Source of the DNA: Gp6-AA40 sp036407095
GTDB taxonomy: Bacteria; Acidobacteriota; Vicinamibacteria; Vicinamibacterales; UBA2999
Reading direction: 5' to 3'
Length of the DNA: 64,000 bases
Assembly (NCBI GenBank): GCA_036407095.1
Contig: DASWZV010000081.1
Location: 310,001 to 374,000, forward strand
Position numbers and translations under genes: made by a program. The notes beneath the pieces were generated by a model. That model was not told the DNA's origin and ran no database searches. It worked only from the letters and a program-made list of their open reading frames with translations. Positions 17,122-26,503 of the stretch are shown here, piece by piece. Numbering within the stretch: position 1 is the first letter of the stretch; every line of letters starts with the position of its first letter.

Positions 17122-18183
17122 TCAGTAGTCGTCGAACATCTTCTGCACCTGGGCAGGATCGTGTGTCTTCATCAATGCCAGCTGGAGCAGCACCCGCGAT
17201 TTCGGCGCGTTGATCTCGCCCGAGGCCACGAAGCCCATCTTGTCGTCGTCGACCTCGTTGTTGCGAAGGACAATCCCCCGCTCGAGCCGGGACGCGCGCA
17301 CGACGACGATGCCGTTCTTCACCGCGGTCGCCAGCGTGTCGAGCGCCGCCTTCGACATGTTGCCGTCGCCGACGCCGGCAATCACGAGCCCCTTCGCGCC
17401 GCCCTTCACCGCGGCGTCGATGAGGTCGTGGTCCATGTTGGAGTGCGCGTAGATGATGTCGACCCGCGGCAGCGCCTTCACGCCGGCCACGGAGAACTCT
17501 GACGTGGTCGTGTGACGCTTGTCGGGAGGCGAGAACCACGTGAGCTTCGCGGTGTGCACGAGGCCCATGGGACCGCGGTTGGGGCTCACGAACGTCTGCA
17601 GGCTGGTCGTATTGGTCTTGGTTACGTTGCGAGCGGCATGAATCTCGTCGTTCAGTACCACGAGCACACCACGGCCGCGCGCATTCGGGTCCGCCGCCGT
17701 GGCGACGGCGTCATAGAGATTGCCCGGGCCATCGGCGCTGATCGCGGTGGCAGGCCGCATCGACCCGACCAGCACCACCGGCTTGTCGCTCTTGATCACC
17801 AGATTCAGGAAGTAGGCGGTCTCCTCCATCGTGTCGGTGCCGTGCGTCACCACGATGCCCTGCACGTCGCTCGACGCGAGCAACTGGTTGGCGCGGGCGG
17901 CGAGATCGAGCCAGACGCGGTCGTTCATGTCCTGGCTGCCGATGCTCGCGATCTGCTCCCCCTTCAGGTCGGCCAGATCCTTGATCGGCGGCACCGCCTT
18001 GATCAGATCGTCGACGTCGAGCGCGCCCGCCTTGTAGGAGTACTTGCTCGCATCACCGGAACCGGCAATCGTGCCGCCAGTGGCGAGAATCGTGATGTGC
18101 GGCCGTTGTCCGGAGAGGTGGTGACCGAGCATGAGGGCGACAGCCAGGGCGGCCACCCTTGTCACAGCGGAGCGGTACTGCAT
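17122..18183 (-). CDS. ansB: Secreted type II L-asparaginase
   Basis: 353 residues from ATG 18183. The signal peptide VAALAVALMLGHHLSGQ is followed by the asparaginase signatures ILATGGTIAGSG (catalytic Thr) and VTHGTDTMEETAYFL (Thr/Asp pair), then GSMRPATAISADG. It hydrolyses asparagine to aspartate and ammonia in the periplasm. The longer frame upstream reads through aspD and is not real. It sits 5 bp after aspD and 7 bp before aspT, so it can supply periplasmic aspartate to the exchanger. Confidence 0.93.
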   Translation of the reverse strand: MQYRSAVTRVAALAVALMLGHHLSGQRPHITILATGGTIAGSGDASKYSYKAGALDVDDLIKAVPPIKDLADLKGEQIASIGSQDMNDRVWLDLAARANQLLASSDVQGIVVTHGTDTMEETAYFLNLVIKSDKPVVLVGSMRPATAISADGPGNLYDAVATAADPNARGRGVLVVLNDEIHAARNVTKTNTTSLQTFVSPNRGPMGLVHTAKLTWFSPPDKRHTTTSEFSVAGVKALPRVDIIYAHSNMDHDLIDAAVKGGAKGLVIAGVGDGNMSKAALDTLATAVKNGIVVVRASRLERGIVLRNNEVDDDKMGFVASGEINAPKSRVLLQLALMKTHDPAQVQKMFDDY

Positions 18184-18188
18184 GCGCC

Positions 18189-19805
18189 CTACCCCCTGCG
18201 TGACGCGCGCCATTCGTCGACGGCGCGACGGGTGATCGCTTTCAGATCCCGGCCGATCGACTCGTACGCCCGCGTCTCGAGGTTCGCGAGGGAAATCCGG
18301 ACCGACCATGGGGGTCCGTCGAATCCCGATCCGTTCAACAGCACCGAGCCATAGTCGCGGGCCAGACCGAGCACGATGTCGAGCGGCTGATGGTGCTCGG
18401 CCACGTAGGCCGTGAACTCGTCGCCCAGCGCCTGCCGTCCCCACGCGGCCAGATCGAGGTCGATGTAGTAGCCGATGCGCAGCGCATCCTCGGGGATCGA
18501 GATGCCCAGGCCTTTGCCGAGCGCAGTCAGGCGGTTGTGCAGGATCTGGCGGCACCGGCGCGCATACGCGTCGTCGCGATCGAGCAGCGCGAACAGCGAG
18601 AACAACGCCATCTGCGCCTGCTGAGGCGTCGACAGGCCGGCAGTGTGATTCAGGGCGACGTCACGGCTGTCGGCGACCAGACGATCGATGAAGCGAAGAT
18701 GGTCCGGATCGGTCGTCAGCGATCCGTAGCGGGTACGCAGCGCGGCGCGATCGGTCTCAGTCAGCTCGGCGAGCCTCTCGTCGAACAGGTTGTCCTGATG
18801 CACGCCGATGACACCGAGCCGCCAGCCGGTGCACCCGAAGTGCTTCGAGTACGAGTAGACGAGGATCGTATTCCGGGGCAGATCCGCGGCCAGCGATCGG
18901 AACCCTTCCGTGAACGTGCCGTACACGTCGTCGGTGAGGATGATGAGATCGGGCCGCCGCGTGCGCACCAGTTCGACGATGCGCGCCTGGGTCGCGGGGT
19001 GCATGGCGAACGAGGCAGGATTGGACGGATTGACGATGAAGAACGCCTTGATCCGCGGATCGGCGAGCTTCTCGATCTCGTCGTCGGCGTACTGCCACGT
19101 GTGATGGCCTCCGGCCATCTGATTCTGCTCGACCTCGATCGTCATGAAGTCGAAATCTTCGAGACGCGGCAACTCGATGTAGGGCGTGAAAATCGGCGTC
19201 CCGAGTGCGATGACGTCGCCGCGCGCGAGCAGCCGGTTCTCGACGAGGCTCCTGAACACGTAGCACATCGCCGCCGTGCCGCCTTCGACGGCGAAGAGAT
19301 CGAACTTCCCTGACGGGGGGCGATCGGCGCACATCGCCTTGACCAGATAGCGATGCACCACCTGCTCGGCATGCACGAGCATGCGATCCGGCTCAGGATA
19401 GTTGTCGCCGACCGCGGCATCGGCCAGCTCGTGGATGAATTTGTCGGCGTCGAAGCCCAGCGTCGAGGTGCCGTACTCGAGGGCGCGACGCAGCAGATCC
19501 ACGCCGGCGCCGTGCCCCGACGCGGCGAGAAACGCACGGAAGCGGTCGGCGATGCCGGCGTGTGCCGGCATGCCGCCCAGATCCGGCTCGTTCCAGACCC
19601 GCATCGATTCTGCGAGTCCGAATTGTCCGAGGCGGAAGAACGCATCGCGCGGCGTCGTGGCAATCCAGTTCGGATTGCCGCGACCCGCGTTGAGGAACTT
19701 GTGGGTCGCGGCTTTACTGTGCGTCTGATCCTTGGCGTAGCGGATCAACTCATCCTTCAGTTGAAATGGACTGAGCTGATCGAGTCCCCGGGCTCTCGTC
19801 TCCAT
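18189..19805 (-). CDS. aspD: Aspartate 4-decarboxylase (bifunctional aminotransferase)
   Basis: 538 residues, the length of this fold-type I PLP enzyme, which is longer than ordinary aspartate aminotransferases. It shows NAGRGNPNW at the start, VNPSNPASF, TDDVYGTF and the PLP lysine K321 in SYSKHFGCTGWRLGVIG. It converts L-aspartate to L-alanine plus CO2 in the cytoplasm, consuming a proton. With the AspT exchanger this yields a proton-motive force. The ORF starts 33 bp after sulfatase 2 and ends 5 bp before asparaginase. Confidence 0.93.
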   Translation of the reverse strand: METRARGLDQLSPFQLKDELIRYAKDQTHSKAATHKFLNAGRGNPNWIATTPRDAFFRLGQFGLAESMRVWNEPDLGGMPAHAGIADRFRAFLAASGHGAGVDLLRRALEYGTSTLGFDADKFIHELADAAVGDNYPEPDRMLVHAEQVVHRYLVKAMCADRPPSGKFDLFAVEGGTAAMCYVFRSLVENRLLARGDVIALGTPIFTPYIELPRLEDFDFMTIEVEQNQMAGGHHTWQYADDEIEKLADPRIKAFFIVNPSNPASFAMHPATQARIVELVRTRRPDLIILTDDVYGTFTEGFRSLAADLPRNTILVYSYSKHFGCTGWRLGVIGVHQDNLFDERLAELTETDRAALRTRYGSLTTDPDHLRFIDRLVADSRDVALNHTAGLSTPQQAQMALFSLFALLDRDDAYARRCRQILHNRLTALGKGLGISIPEDALRIGYYIDLDLAAWGRQALGDEFTAYVAEHHQPLDIVLGLARDYGSVLLNGSGFDGPPWSVRISLANLETRAYESIGRDLKAITRRAVDEWRASRRG

Positions 19806-19838
19806 AGCGCCCCGACCTGGTTCTCTCGGCGTCCGCGA

Positions 19839-21353
19839 CTACTTGACTCCTCCCTGCGCTGCTGCCGCCATCTTCTGTTCCTGCTGCCGCGCTTTTTCGA
19901 GCGCCTGATCGATGCTGAAGCTGGCCGGCTTCTGCCGCGGCGGGAACTCTTTGAAGGTCTTGAGAAACTCGCCCACCATCGCCTGGGCGGGCACCAGCAG
20001 GAAGGCGCGGTCCGCCATCCACTTGTTGTAGAAGACGGTGCCATCCTCGTCGCCGCGCTCGAACGGATCGCTGCGCAGGTTATAGATCCGTGGAATCCGC
20101 ATCGAGACGAGCGGCTCGCGCCAGACGTCGAGGCCATGTGCGCGTTGCTCGACGAACGTTGCCTTCCACTGGGCATACCGCAACGCCATCAGGTCGCCGT
20201 CGTCGCTCCAATAGAGGAACCCTTTGCGCGGGTTCTCCTTGACTTCGCCCTTGAGGAACGGCACCAGGTTGAATCCGTCGATGTGGACCTTGAATGTCTT
20301 ATTGCCGGCCTTGTGGCCCTTCTTCAACTTCTCCACGATGTCGGGCTCGCCTGCGACGGCGACCAGCGTGGGCAGCATGTCGGTGTGGGAGAAGATCTCG
20401 TTGGAGACCGTCCCCGCCTTGATGATGCCGGGCCAACGGATCGCGCAGGGCACCCGCCAGCCGCCCTCGTAGTTGGTGTCCTTCTCGCCCCGGAACGGCG
20501 TGGATCCACCGTCCGGCCAGCTCATGACCTCGGCGCCGTTGTCAGTCGAGTACATGACGATCGTGTTGTCGGCGATCTTCAGCTGATCGAGCTTGTCGAG
20601 CAGCTTCCCGACGTGGCCATCGTGCTCCACCATGCCATCCGGATAGATACCGAGACCCGTCTTTCCCTCGGACTCTTTCTTCAGATGCGTGAAGATGTGC
20701 ATCCGCGTGGAGTTGAACCACACGAAGAACGGCTTGCCCTCGGCATGCGCCTTGTCGATGAACTTCAAGCCCGCCTCGAGGAACTCTTCGTCCACGGTCT
20801 CCATGCGCTTGGTGTTCAAGGGACCCGTGTTCTCGATCTTCTGGGTGCCGTCGGGATTCGCCCAGCAGTGCAGCACGCCGCGCGGACCGAACTTCTTCTT
20901 GAATTCGGGGTCCTTCGGGTAATCCGGGCACTCGGGCTCCTGTTCCGCGTTCAGGTGATACAGGTTCCCGAAGAACTCATCGAAGCCGTGGGCGGTCGGC
21001 AGAAACTCATCGCGATCGCCGAGATGGTTCTTGCCAAACTGGCCGGTGACGTAGCCCAAGGGCTTCAGCAGATCGGCGATCGTCGGATCTTCAGGGCGTA
21101 GCCCGAGGTCCGCGCCTGGGAGACCGACCTTCGTCAACCCCGTGCGTATCGGAGACTGACCAGTGATGAACGCCGCTCTGCCCGCGGTGCAACTCTGCTG
21201 CCCGTACCAATCGGTGAAGAGGCAGCCTTCCTTGGCCACCCGATCGATGTTGGGCGTCCGGTAGCCCATGATCCCGTGGTTGTAGGCGCTCACGTTGAAC
21301 CAGCCGATGTCATCGCCCCAGATGATCAGGATGTTCGGTTTGTTTGCGGGCAT
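19839..21353 (-). CDS. Arylsulfatase (second copy)
   Basis: 504 residues, closely paralogous to the sulfatase at 2283-3830. Metal-binding WGDDIG, formylglycine site C55 in SCTAGR, GKNHLGD and YSTDNGAEVMSWPDGG are all present. There is no signal peptide. Substrate unknown. Predicted sigma-54 promoter 21403-21416 with palindrome 21503-21518. aspD begins 33 bp downstream, so the decarboxylase, asparaginase and exchanger may be transcribed from the sulfatase promoter. Confidence 0.93.
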   Translation of the reverse strand: MPANKPNILIIWGDDIGWFNVSAYNHGIMGYRTPNIDRVAKEGCLFTDWYGQQSCTAGRAAFITGQSPIRTGLTKVGLPGADLGLRPEDPTIADLLKPLGYVTGQFGKNHLGDRDEFLPTAHGFDEFFGNLYHLNAEQEPECPDYPKDPEFKKKFGPRGVLHCWANPDGTQKIENTGPLNTKRMETVDEEFLEAGLKFIDKAHAEGKPFFVWFNSTRMHIFTHLKKESEGKTGLGIYPDGMVEHDGHVGKLLDKLDQLKIADNTIVMYSTDNGAEVMSWPDGGSTPFRGEKDTNYEGGWRVPCAIRWPGIIKAGTVSNEIFSHTDMLPTLVAVAGEPDIVEKLKKGHKAGNKTFKVHIDGFNLVPFLKGEVKENPRKGFLYWSDDGDLMALRYAQWKATFVEQRAHGLDVWREPLVSMRIPRIYNLRSDPFERGDEDGTVFYNKWMADRAFLLVPAQAMVGEFLKTFKEFPPRQKPASFSIDQALEKARQQEQKMAAAAQGGVK

Positions 21354-21402
21354 GTGCGTTCCTTTCCGTGGGTGGCGGCTCTACTCAGGCAACCTCCTCA
21401 CT

Positions 21403-21416
21403 GCAACTTCGAGTCC
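21403..21416 (-). promoter_or_regulatory. Sigma-54 promoter for sulfatase 2 and the aspD operon
   Basis: Minus-strand GGACTCGAAGTTGC, exact GG-N10-GC with TTGC. Predicted leader of about 38 nt. Identical to the promoter at 29386-29399. Confidence 0.75.
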
Positions 21417-21502
21417 GGCACTGACGCCCGAACGATTGAGACAAAAAACAGCGACCGGTCAAACGCGCGCGCGATCCATCTGAGCTTGTGCGGCGCGGCC
21501 GC

Positions 21503-21518
21503 CCGCGACATGTCGTGG
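21503..21518. promoter_or_regulatory. 16-bp palindromic activator site
   Basis: CCGCGACATGTCGTGG, centred about 95 bp upstream of the sigma-54 promoter at 21403-21416. Between it and the divergent kinase start at 21662 there is a TATAAT (21594-21599) but no clear sigma-54 promoter. Confidence 0.75.
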
Positions 21519-21661
21519 GACGACCAGGTTAAGAGCTCGTTAAACGTTGTGAAGACGAGCTTTTACGGCACGCACGCGTCGCAAACCGTGGGCTATAATC
21601 GCCATTCCTTCCGCAGGGGATTGATTCGTTCACTCGGTTTGGCCCGCGCCAGATTTTACAG

Positions 21662-24316
21662 GTGGGGTTCTGCTTGCGCTTTCGAATCGCCGTCGGCATC
21701 TTCGTCATCCTTCTCCCGCTCGCAGCGAGCGCGGACGTGCCCGCGACCAAACGGGTCTTGCTGCTTCATCAGGCCGGCGGACCCGGTACCTTCCGCGGAC
21801 GATTCGATCTGGCGTTCGTCGAAGCGATTCGATCCGGCGATCCGGCGTCGATCGATCTCTACGATGAATCAGTCGAGACGTCGCGCTTTCCTGGTGCCGA
21901 ACAGGCGCGTCTCTTCCGCGAGTATCTGAAGCACAAGTACGCCGACCGCGCGATCGACGTCATCGTCGCGCAGGGCATCGACGCCTTCACCTTCGCGCAG
22001 GAGAATCGCGCGCTCTTCGGCAACCCTCCGATCGTGACGATCGTGGCTCCTTCAGGTCATCTGAACTCGAAGGACAACGTCACCGGATTGCAGGGCGGCT
22101 TCTGGATCAATGCGTCCATCAATCTCGCGCTCGCGCTGCGTCCCGCCACCGAATGGGTCTACGTCGTCGACGGCGCTCGCGAGAACAGCAACCATATCCA
22201 GGCCGAGGTCGAGCGTCAGCTGAAAGACCATCACCCTCGTCTGGGCCTGGTGTACCTCCGCGACCTTCCGCTGAGCGAAGTGGTGTCGCGCATCGCCGCC
22301 ATCCCCGAACGCTCGATCGTCTTCTTCGTCAAGCAGACGATGCGCACGTGGTCGCAGGATGTGGATCAACAGGAAGCGCTGGCGCAGGTGGTCCGTGCGT
22401 CGCGCGTGCCGGTATTCAGTCAAATCGAACAGCTCATGGGACACGGGGTCGTGGGCGGCTCGGTCTGGAAATACGAGACCGACGCGAGACGTCTCGCGAC
22501 CATGGCCAAACGGATCGCCAACGGGGCCGCTGCCGGCGACGTGCCGATCGAACCTGCCACCTACGCCACCATGGTCGACTGGAATCAGCTGCAGCGGTGG
22601 CAGATCGCGCCGGGCAGCGTTCCAACCGGCACCCTCATCCTGTTCCGCGCACAGACGTTCTTCGAGCAGTACCGGCTGTATGTGCTCGCCGGCATCGCGC
22701 TGTTGCTGGCGCAAGCGGCGCTGATAGCAACGTTGTGGATTCAGCGCGCCAGGCGGCGCGAAAGCGAAGCGCGGAACATGGCGATCCTGCGCGCCGCACC
22801 GGACGTGATGTTTCTGCAGGATCGCGACGGCGTGTATCTCGACTATCACGCGCCCGAGCGCGGCTGCCTGTTCGTCCCGCCGGAACAGTTCATCGGCTAT
22901 CGGATGCGCGACATCCTGGCTCCCGACGTGCTTCAGCACGTGAACCCGCTGTTCGAGCGCGTGTTGCAGACCGATCAGACGGTCATTGGCGAGTACGAGC
23001 TGGACATATTGGGCGGTGGAAACAGACGATTCGAAGCCCGCCTGGTGCGCTGCGGTGAAGACAAAGTGCTCAGCGTCGTCCGGGACATCACTGAGCGCGC
23101 GTCTGCGCAGGCGGCACTCAGGGCGAGCGAGCAGCGCTATGCGCTGGCTACCGCGGCCGGCGGCTCGGGCGTCTGGGATTGGAATCTCGACACCAACGAG
23201 CTGTTCGTCGACCCACGGCTGAAGACGCTCCTCGGCTTCGCTGAGGAGGACGCGCCGGATCGCATCGAGGAGTGGCGGCGCCGTATCCACCCCGACGACT
23301 TCGAGATGGTGCTCTCGCGCGCGCGCAGCCACATCAACGGTGAGGCCCCGTCGTTCGAGGTGGAATTCCGGATGCCGCACAAGGACGGATCCATCAGTTG
23401 GTTCATGGCGCGCGGCTCGATCGTCCGCGAAGACGGATCGGAACCCCGGCTGGTCGGCACCTACACCGACGTCACCGACCGGAAGCAAGCCGATGCGGCG
23501 CTCCGCCGCGCCGAGGCCGATCTCGATCGCATGTCGCGGCTGGCCGCCTTCGGCGAGTTCACGGCATCGATCGCGCACGAGGTGAGTCAGCCGCTCACCG
23601 CGATCATCATCAACACACGGGCCTGTCTCCGATGGATTGCGGACCGCGCCGACTTGATGGACGTTCGCGCCACGCTGTCGGAGATCATCGAGGCCGGCAA
23701 GCGGGCCGACGGCATCATCCGGCGCAACCGCGAGCTGTTCAGACGTCACATCGTCAAGAAGGAGCGCGTCGACCTGAACGATGTCGTCCACGAAGTCGCG
23801 CTGCTCTCAACCGAACGTCTCAAGGTCCACCACGTGCGCCTCGAAACGCGGCTCGCCAAGGGCTTGCCACCCGTGCTCGGCGACCGCGTGGAACTCTGCC
23901 AGGTGCTGCTGAATCTGATCTCCAACAGCGTCGACGCGATGGCGAACGTCGATGCGAAATCGCGCGTGGTGACGATCTCCACGAAGGCTCCGCCCCAGGG
24001 TCAGGTGCAGATCTCAGTGCGCGACGCCGGGGTCGGCCTCGAGGCGGTCGACCTGGATCGGATGTTCACGACCGGTTATACGACCAAGTCGGCGGGAACC
24101 GGCGTTGGCCTATCGGTCTGTCGAACGATTATCGGCGCCCATCGCGGGCGGATCTGGGCGACGCCGAATGACGGCCCCGGAGCCACCTTCCACGTCACGA
24201 TTCCGGCGTCGTCGTCATTGGTCGATGACGAACACCAGCCTCAGCACGAGATCGCTGCGATCAAGAGTGGTGACCTCGCCTCTGATATGGTGGCGCGGGA
24301 AGCACGTCCTCAGTAG
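21662..24316 (+). CDS. Hybrid sensor kinase: periplasmic substrate-binding-like domain, two PAS, HisKA
   Basis: 884 residues from GTG 21662. A signal/anchor segment (VGIFVILLPLAASA) is followed by a ~300-residue periplasmic region resembling ABC_sub_bind proteins (VDVIVAQGIDAF-type strands, IFFVKQTMRTWSQDVDQ). A transmembrane helix lies at ~339-360 (LAGIALLLAQAALIATLWI), then PAS (~378-490) and PAS/PAC (~495-620, ending VGTYTDVTDR). HisKA has H639 in TASIAHEVSQPLTAI, and HATPase_c ends GTGVGLSVCRTIIGAHRG. It likely senses a small extracytoplasmic ligand. No receiver domain and no adjacent regulator gene, so it is an orphan kinase. Confidence 0.9.
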   Translation: MGFCLRFRIAVGIFVILLPLAASADVPATKRVLLLHQAGGPGTFRGRFDLAFVEAIRSGDPASIDLYDESVETSRFPGAEQARLFREYLKHKYADRAIDVIVAQGIDAFTFAQENRALFGNPPIVTIVAPSGHLNSKDNVTGLQGGFWINASINLALALRPATEWVYVVDGARENSNHIQAEVERQLKDHHPRLGLVYLRDLPLSEVVSRIAAIPERSIVFFVKQTMRTWSQDVDQQEALAQVVRASRVPVFSQIEQLMGHGVVGGSVWKYETDARRLATMAKRIANGAAAGDVPIEPATYATMVDWNQLQRWQIAPGSVPTGTLILFRAQTFFEQYRLYVLAGIALLLAQAALIATLWIQRARRRESEARNMAILRAAPDVMFLQDRDGVYLDYHAPERGCLFVPPEQFIGYRMRDILAPDVLQHVNPLFERVLQTDQTVIGEYELDILGGGNRRFEARLVRCGEDKVLSVVRDITERASAQAALRASEQRYALATAAGGSGVWDWNLDTNELFVDPRLKTLLGFAEEDAPDRIEEWRRRIHPDDFEMVLSRARSHINGEAPSFEVEFRMPHKDGSISWFMARGSIVREDGSEPRLVGTYTDVTDRKQADAALRRAEADLDRMSRLAAFGEFTASIAHEVSQPLTAIIINTRACLRWIADRADLMDVRATLSEIIEAGKRADGIIRRNRELFRRHIVKKERVDLNDVVHEVALLSTERLKVHHVRLETRLAKGLPPVLGDRVELCQVLLNLISNSVDAMANVDAKSRVVTISTKAPPQGQVQISVRDAGVGLEAVDLDRMFTTGYTTKSAGTGVGLSVCRTIIGAHRGRIWATPNDGPGATFHVTIPASSSLVDDEHQPQHEIAAIKSGDLASDMVAREARPQ

Positions 24317-24326
24317 TCGGGCAGGT

Positions 24327-24361
24327 CTCGCGAGCGCGCCGCCACGCGGCACGCTCGCGAG
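24327..24361. terminator. Bidirectional hairpin terminator
   Basis: CTCGCGAGCG (24327-24336) and CGCTCGCGAG (24352-24361) pair perfectly, with GCCGC/GCGGC pairing inside the loop. It lies between the convergent sensor kinase and OmpA genes. Confidence 0.65.
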
Positions 24362-24370
24362 CGTAACGGC

Positions 24371-26077
24371 TTACTTCTGATCGCCCTCCGCCGCGAGGTC
24401 CGCGCGGCGGTTCAGCTTTCTCGTCTCCTCTTTCGAGTTGTCGTACTTGGGCTGATTCTCGCCGAACCCCTGCGTCATCAGACGCGCGCCGGCGATCCCG
24501 TGGCTCACGAGATAGTCCTTCACGGCGTTCGCGCGGCGTTCGCTCAAGGCCATGTTGTGCTCCGGTGTCCCCTCGTTGCTCGCATGGCCGCCGATCTTCA
24601 CTTGGACGTCCGGATATTCCTTCATCGTCATGACGGCGCGGTCGAGGATCATTCTGGCATCCGGGCGGATCACCGACTGATCGAAATCGAAGTGCACTTC
24701 GTTGAACGACACGTTTCGCACCGTTCGCACCACCTCGATGTTGACCGTGTCACTCGCCACGCCGCCCCTGCCGTCGTCTGCGGTCACCGTCAGAGCGACC
24801 GTGCCGGGAGCCGTTTCCGCGGTCCAGGTCGTGGACAGGGCTCTCGGATCGACGATGGTTCCAGCCGGCGTCGTCCAGCGATACTGCAACGTGTCGCCAT
24901 CGGGGTCCTGCGCATCGGCGCTGATCGCGGATGACTTCCCGACCTCGATGCGGCATGGATTGCACGTCGCATGAATGGTCGGCTGTCGATTCACGACCGG
25001 CGGCGGTGGTGGCGGCGGCTCTGGTGCCGGTGGTGGTGGCGGCGGAGGCGGCGGTGCCAACCCCTCGGCGCGGAATGGCGGCCTCGGCGGCACGAACACG
25101 CTCACGCCGCGATGGAAGCCCACTCGGAACTGCATGCCCCACCCGCGTTTGCCCTGGTCGGATTCCTGCACGTCTCCGAGTCCGCGCTGGTAGGTGAAGC
25201 CGGCGCCCAACGACACACCGCTCGGATGCTGATACGTCAGGCCGACGGCGGTCGTCGTTCCGAGGCTCAGGTCAGAGACGACCGGCGAGACCGAACCATC
25301 GGCGCCAACCACCGCACCAGGCACCGCGGTGATTTCGCTCTTGGAGGTCTCCTCACCAAATATCTCTGTCGTGAGCCGGAGGTACGAACGCGCTCCCCAC
25401 GCTGCCCCGACGCCCCACCGCCAGCCGTCGGAGATGTTGATCCCCGTCGGGTCACCGCGCCACGCGAAGCCGGTGTACCCAGACACCTCGATACGGCGAA
25501 CGATCTCCTTGCTGACGACACCGTCGGCAAAGTAGTCCCACTCGCCGGTCCCCGCTCCCTTGTCCTTGTCGGCGGTCGGTGCCTTCGCAGTGCCGCGGAA
25601 CGCGAGCGCGAATGGCTGGTTCCGATGCTCGGTGAGGATGTTGACCTTGCCGCCGAAGTAGAGATCGCCGAGGGTGTTGCCACTCCACGGTTCGTTCGCG
25701 AGCGGAACTTCGTTGACCAGACCACCTTCCTGCTGGTTGCCCGGCTGGAACAGCGGACGCGTGTCGCGGTCGATCCGCGTGACGGCGTGAAACGATCCAA
25801 AGATCTCGGCGCGTGACCCAGCTCCGACGGCTGCCGTGATCGGCCACTCGGACACGTCGGTCAATCCCTGCTTGAAGTCGAATTCCGTGCGATACACGCT
25901 GAACGAGAAACCCCCGGGCCGCAGCGTCTCCGCAGTCGGAACGAACCAGAGCCCCGTGTCGCCCCAAAACGAGGCAGTCGCCGGACGCTCCTCGGTCACT
26001 CGCGTGTTGTCCTGCGCCCCAGCGGGCCAGCTCGTCACGGCTCCAATCATCATCGCGATCAAGAACACCCGTCTCAT
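24371..26077 (-). CDS. OmpA-family outer-membrane protein with barrel, Pro-rich linker and Ig-like domain
   Basis: 568 residues from ATG 26077. Signal peptide MRRVFLIAMMIGAVTSWPAGAQ. A beta-barrel-like region (~25-335) is followed by an almost pure proline linker with Ala/Glu (~345-375), a PKD/Ig-like module (~385-465, DAQDPDGDTLQYRWTTPAGT), and a C-terminal OmpA domain with NEVHFDFDQSVIRPDA and RRANAVKDYLVSHGI. The OmpA domain binds peptidoglycan, tethering the outer membrane. The longer frame to 26383 has no signal peptide and is rejected. CxxC in ATCNPCRIE may be a disulfide. Confidence 0.88.
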   Translation of the reverse strand: MRRVFLIAMMIGAVTSWPAGAQDNTRVTEERPATASFWGDTGLWFVPTAETLRPGGFSFSVYRTEFDFKQGLTDVSEWPITAAVGAGSRAEIFGSFHAVTRIDRDTRPLFQPGNQQEGGLVNEVPLANEPWSGNTLGDLYFGGKVNILTEHRNQPFALAFRGTAKAPTADKDKGAGTGEWDYFADGVVSKEIVRRIEVSGYTGFAWRGDPTGINISDGWRWGVGAAWGARSYLRLTTEIFGEETSKSEITAVPGAVVGADGSVSPVVSDLSLGTTTAVGLTYQHPSGVSLGAGFTYQRGLGDVQESDQGKRGWGMQFRVGFHRGVSVFVPPRPPFRAEGLAPPPPPPPPPAPEPPPPPPPVVNRQPTIHATCNPCRIEVGKSSAISADAQDPDGDTLQYRWTTPAGTIVDPRALSTTWTAETAPGTVALTVTADDGRGGVASDTVNIEVVRTVRNVSFNEVHFDFDQSVIRPDARMILDRAVMTMKEYPDVQVKIGGHASNEGTPEHNMALSERRANAVKDYLVSHGIAGARLMTQGFGENQPKYDNSKEETRKLNRRADLAAEGDQK

Positions 26078-26298
26078 AGTCGTGTCTCCTGCAGGGCATG
26101 CGAAACCGCCCCGCTGCGATCTCGCGAGAGACACAGTGCAAGCCATGGTGCCAACCGATGGCATGCGAAAGCGATGAACGGTGGCCGTTTTCCTGGGAAA
26201 TCCGGGCGCAAGATGCCAGCGTTGAGATCGATCAGATCGCAGGTCGGCCACGGGGAACCGTGGCCGCCCGCGACTTGTGAAGCACGGCTGACCGTCAC

Positions 26299-26502
26299 TC
26301 AGACGGGTTCGGCCTCTGAAAGGACCCGGCGGCCGCTCACGATTTCTGCACGCGGTCGGTAGAGGCGCACCAGGTCGTCCCAACCCGGAGCAAGCGGGAG
26401 ACAGTCGACCGTCGCGCCGTCGTAGCCGCCGAACTGGAAGACGCTCGAACCGTCTTGCTCTTTTTCTGCCGTGAGGCGGTTGATCGTGTAGACATGTGGT
26501 CG
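26299..26502 (-). pseudogene. C-terminal remnant of a third DUF1214/DUF1254 protein
   Basis: An open minus-strand stretch, ending at TGA 26301-26299, reads PHVYTINRLTAEKEQDGSS, then FQFGGYDGATVDCLPLAPGW, DDLVRLYRPRAEI and SEAEPV. It aligns with the end of the DUF1254 protein at 50830-51807 (GVYSVNNITATKNGDG, VQFGGFDG, NYLVRLYRPRPEI, PQAEPV). No start or N-terminal part exists. It begins directly after the stop of the DUF1254 gene at 26504-27838 in a different frame. This is the stump of a tandem copy, probably lost by deletion. The rest of the 26078-26503 gap holds no gene; a sigma-54-like GGCACCATGGCTTGC near 26139 has N11 spacing and is doubtful. Confidence 0.7.
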
Positions 26503-26503
26503 G

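Noticed and set aside
21594..21599. TATAAT as a sigma-70 -10 box of the hybrid kinase
   Set aside because: No acceptable -35 element at 16-19 bp; noted but not annotated as a promoter.
22052..23791. 579-residue minus-strand open frame in the hybrid kinase
   Set aside because: Shadow of the kinase, whose motifs are on the plus strand.
26125..26150. Sigma-54 promoter for the OmpA gene (GGCACCATGGCTTGC)
   Set aside because: Spacing between GG and GC is 11, not 10, and no good palindrome lies upstream (only a half-like CCGCGACTTGTGA near 26268).
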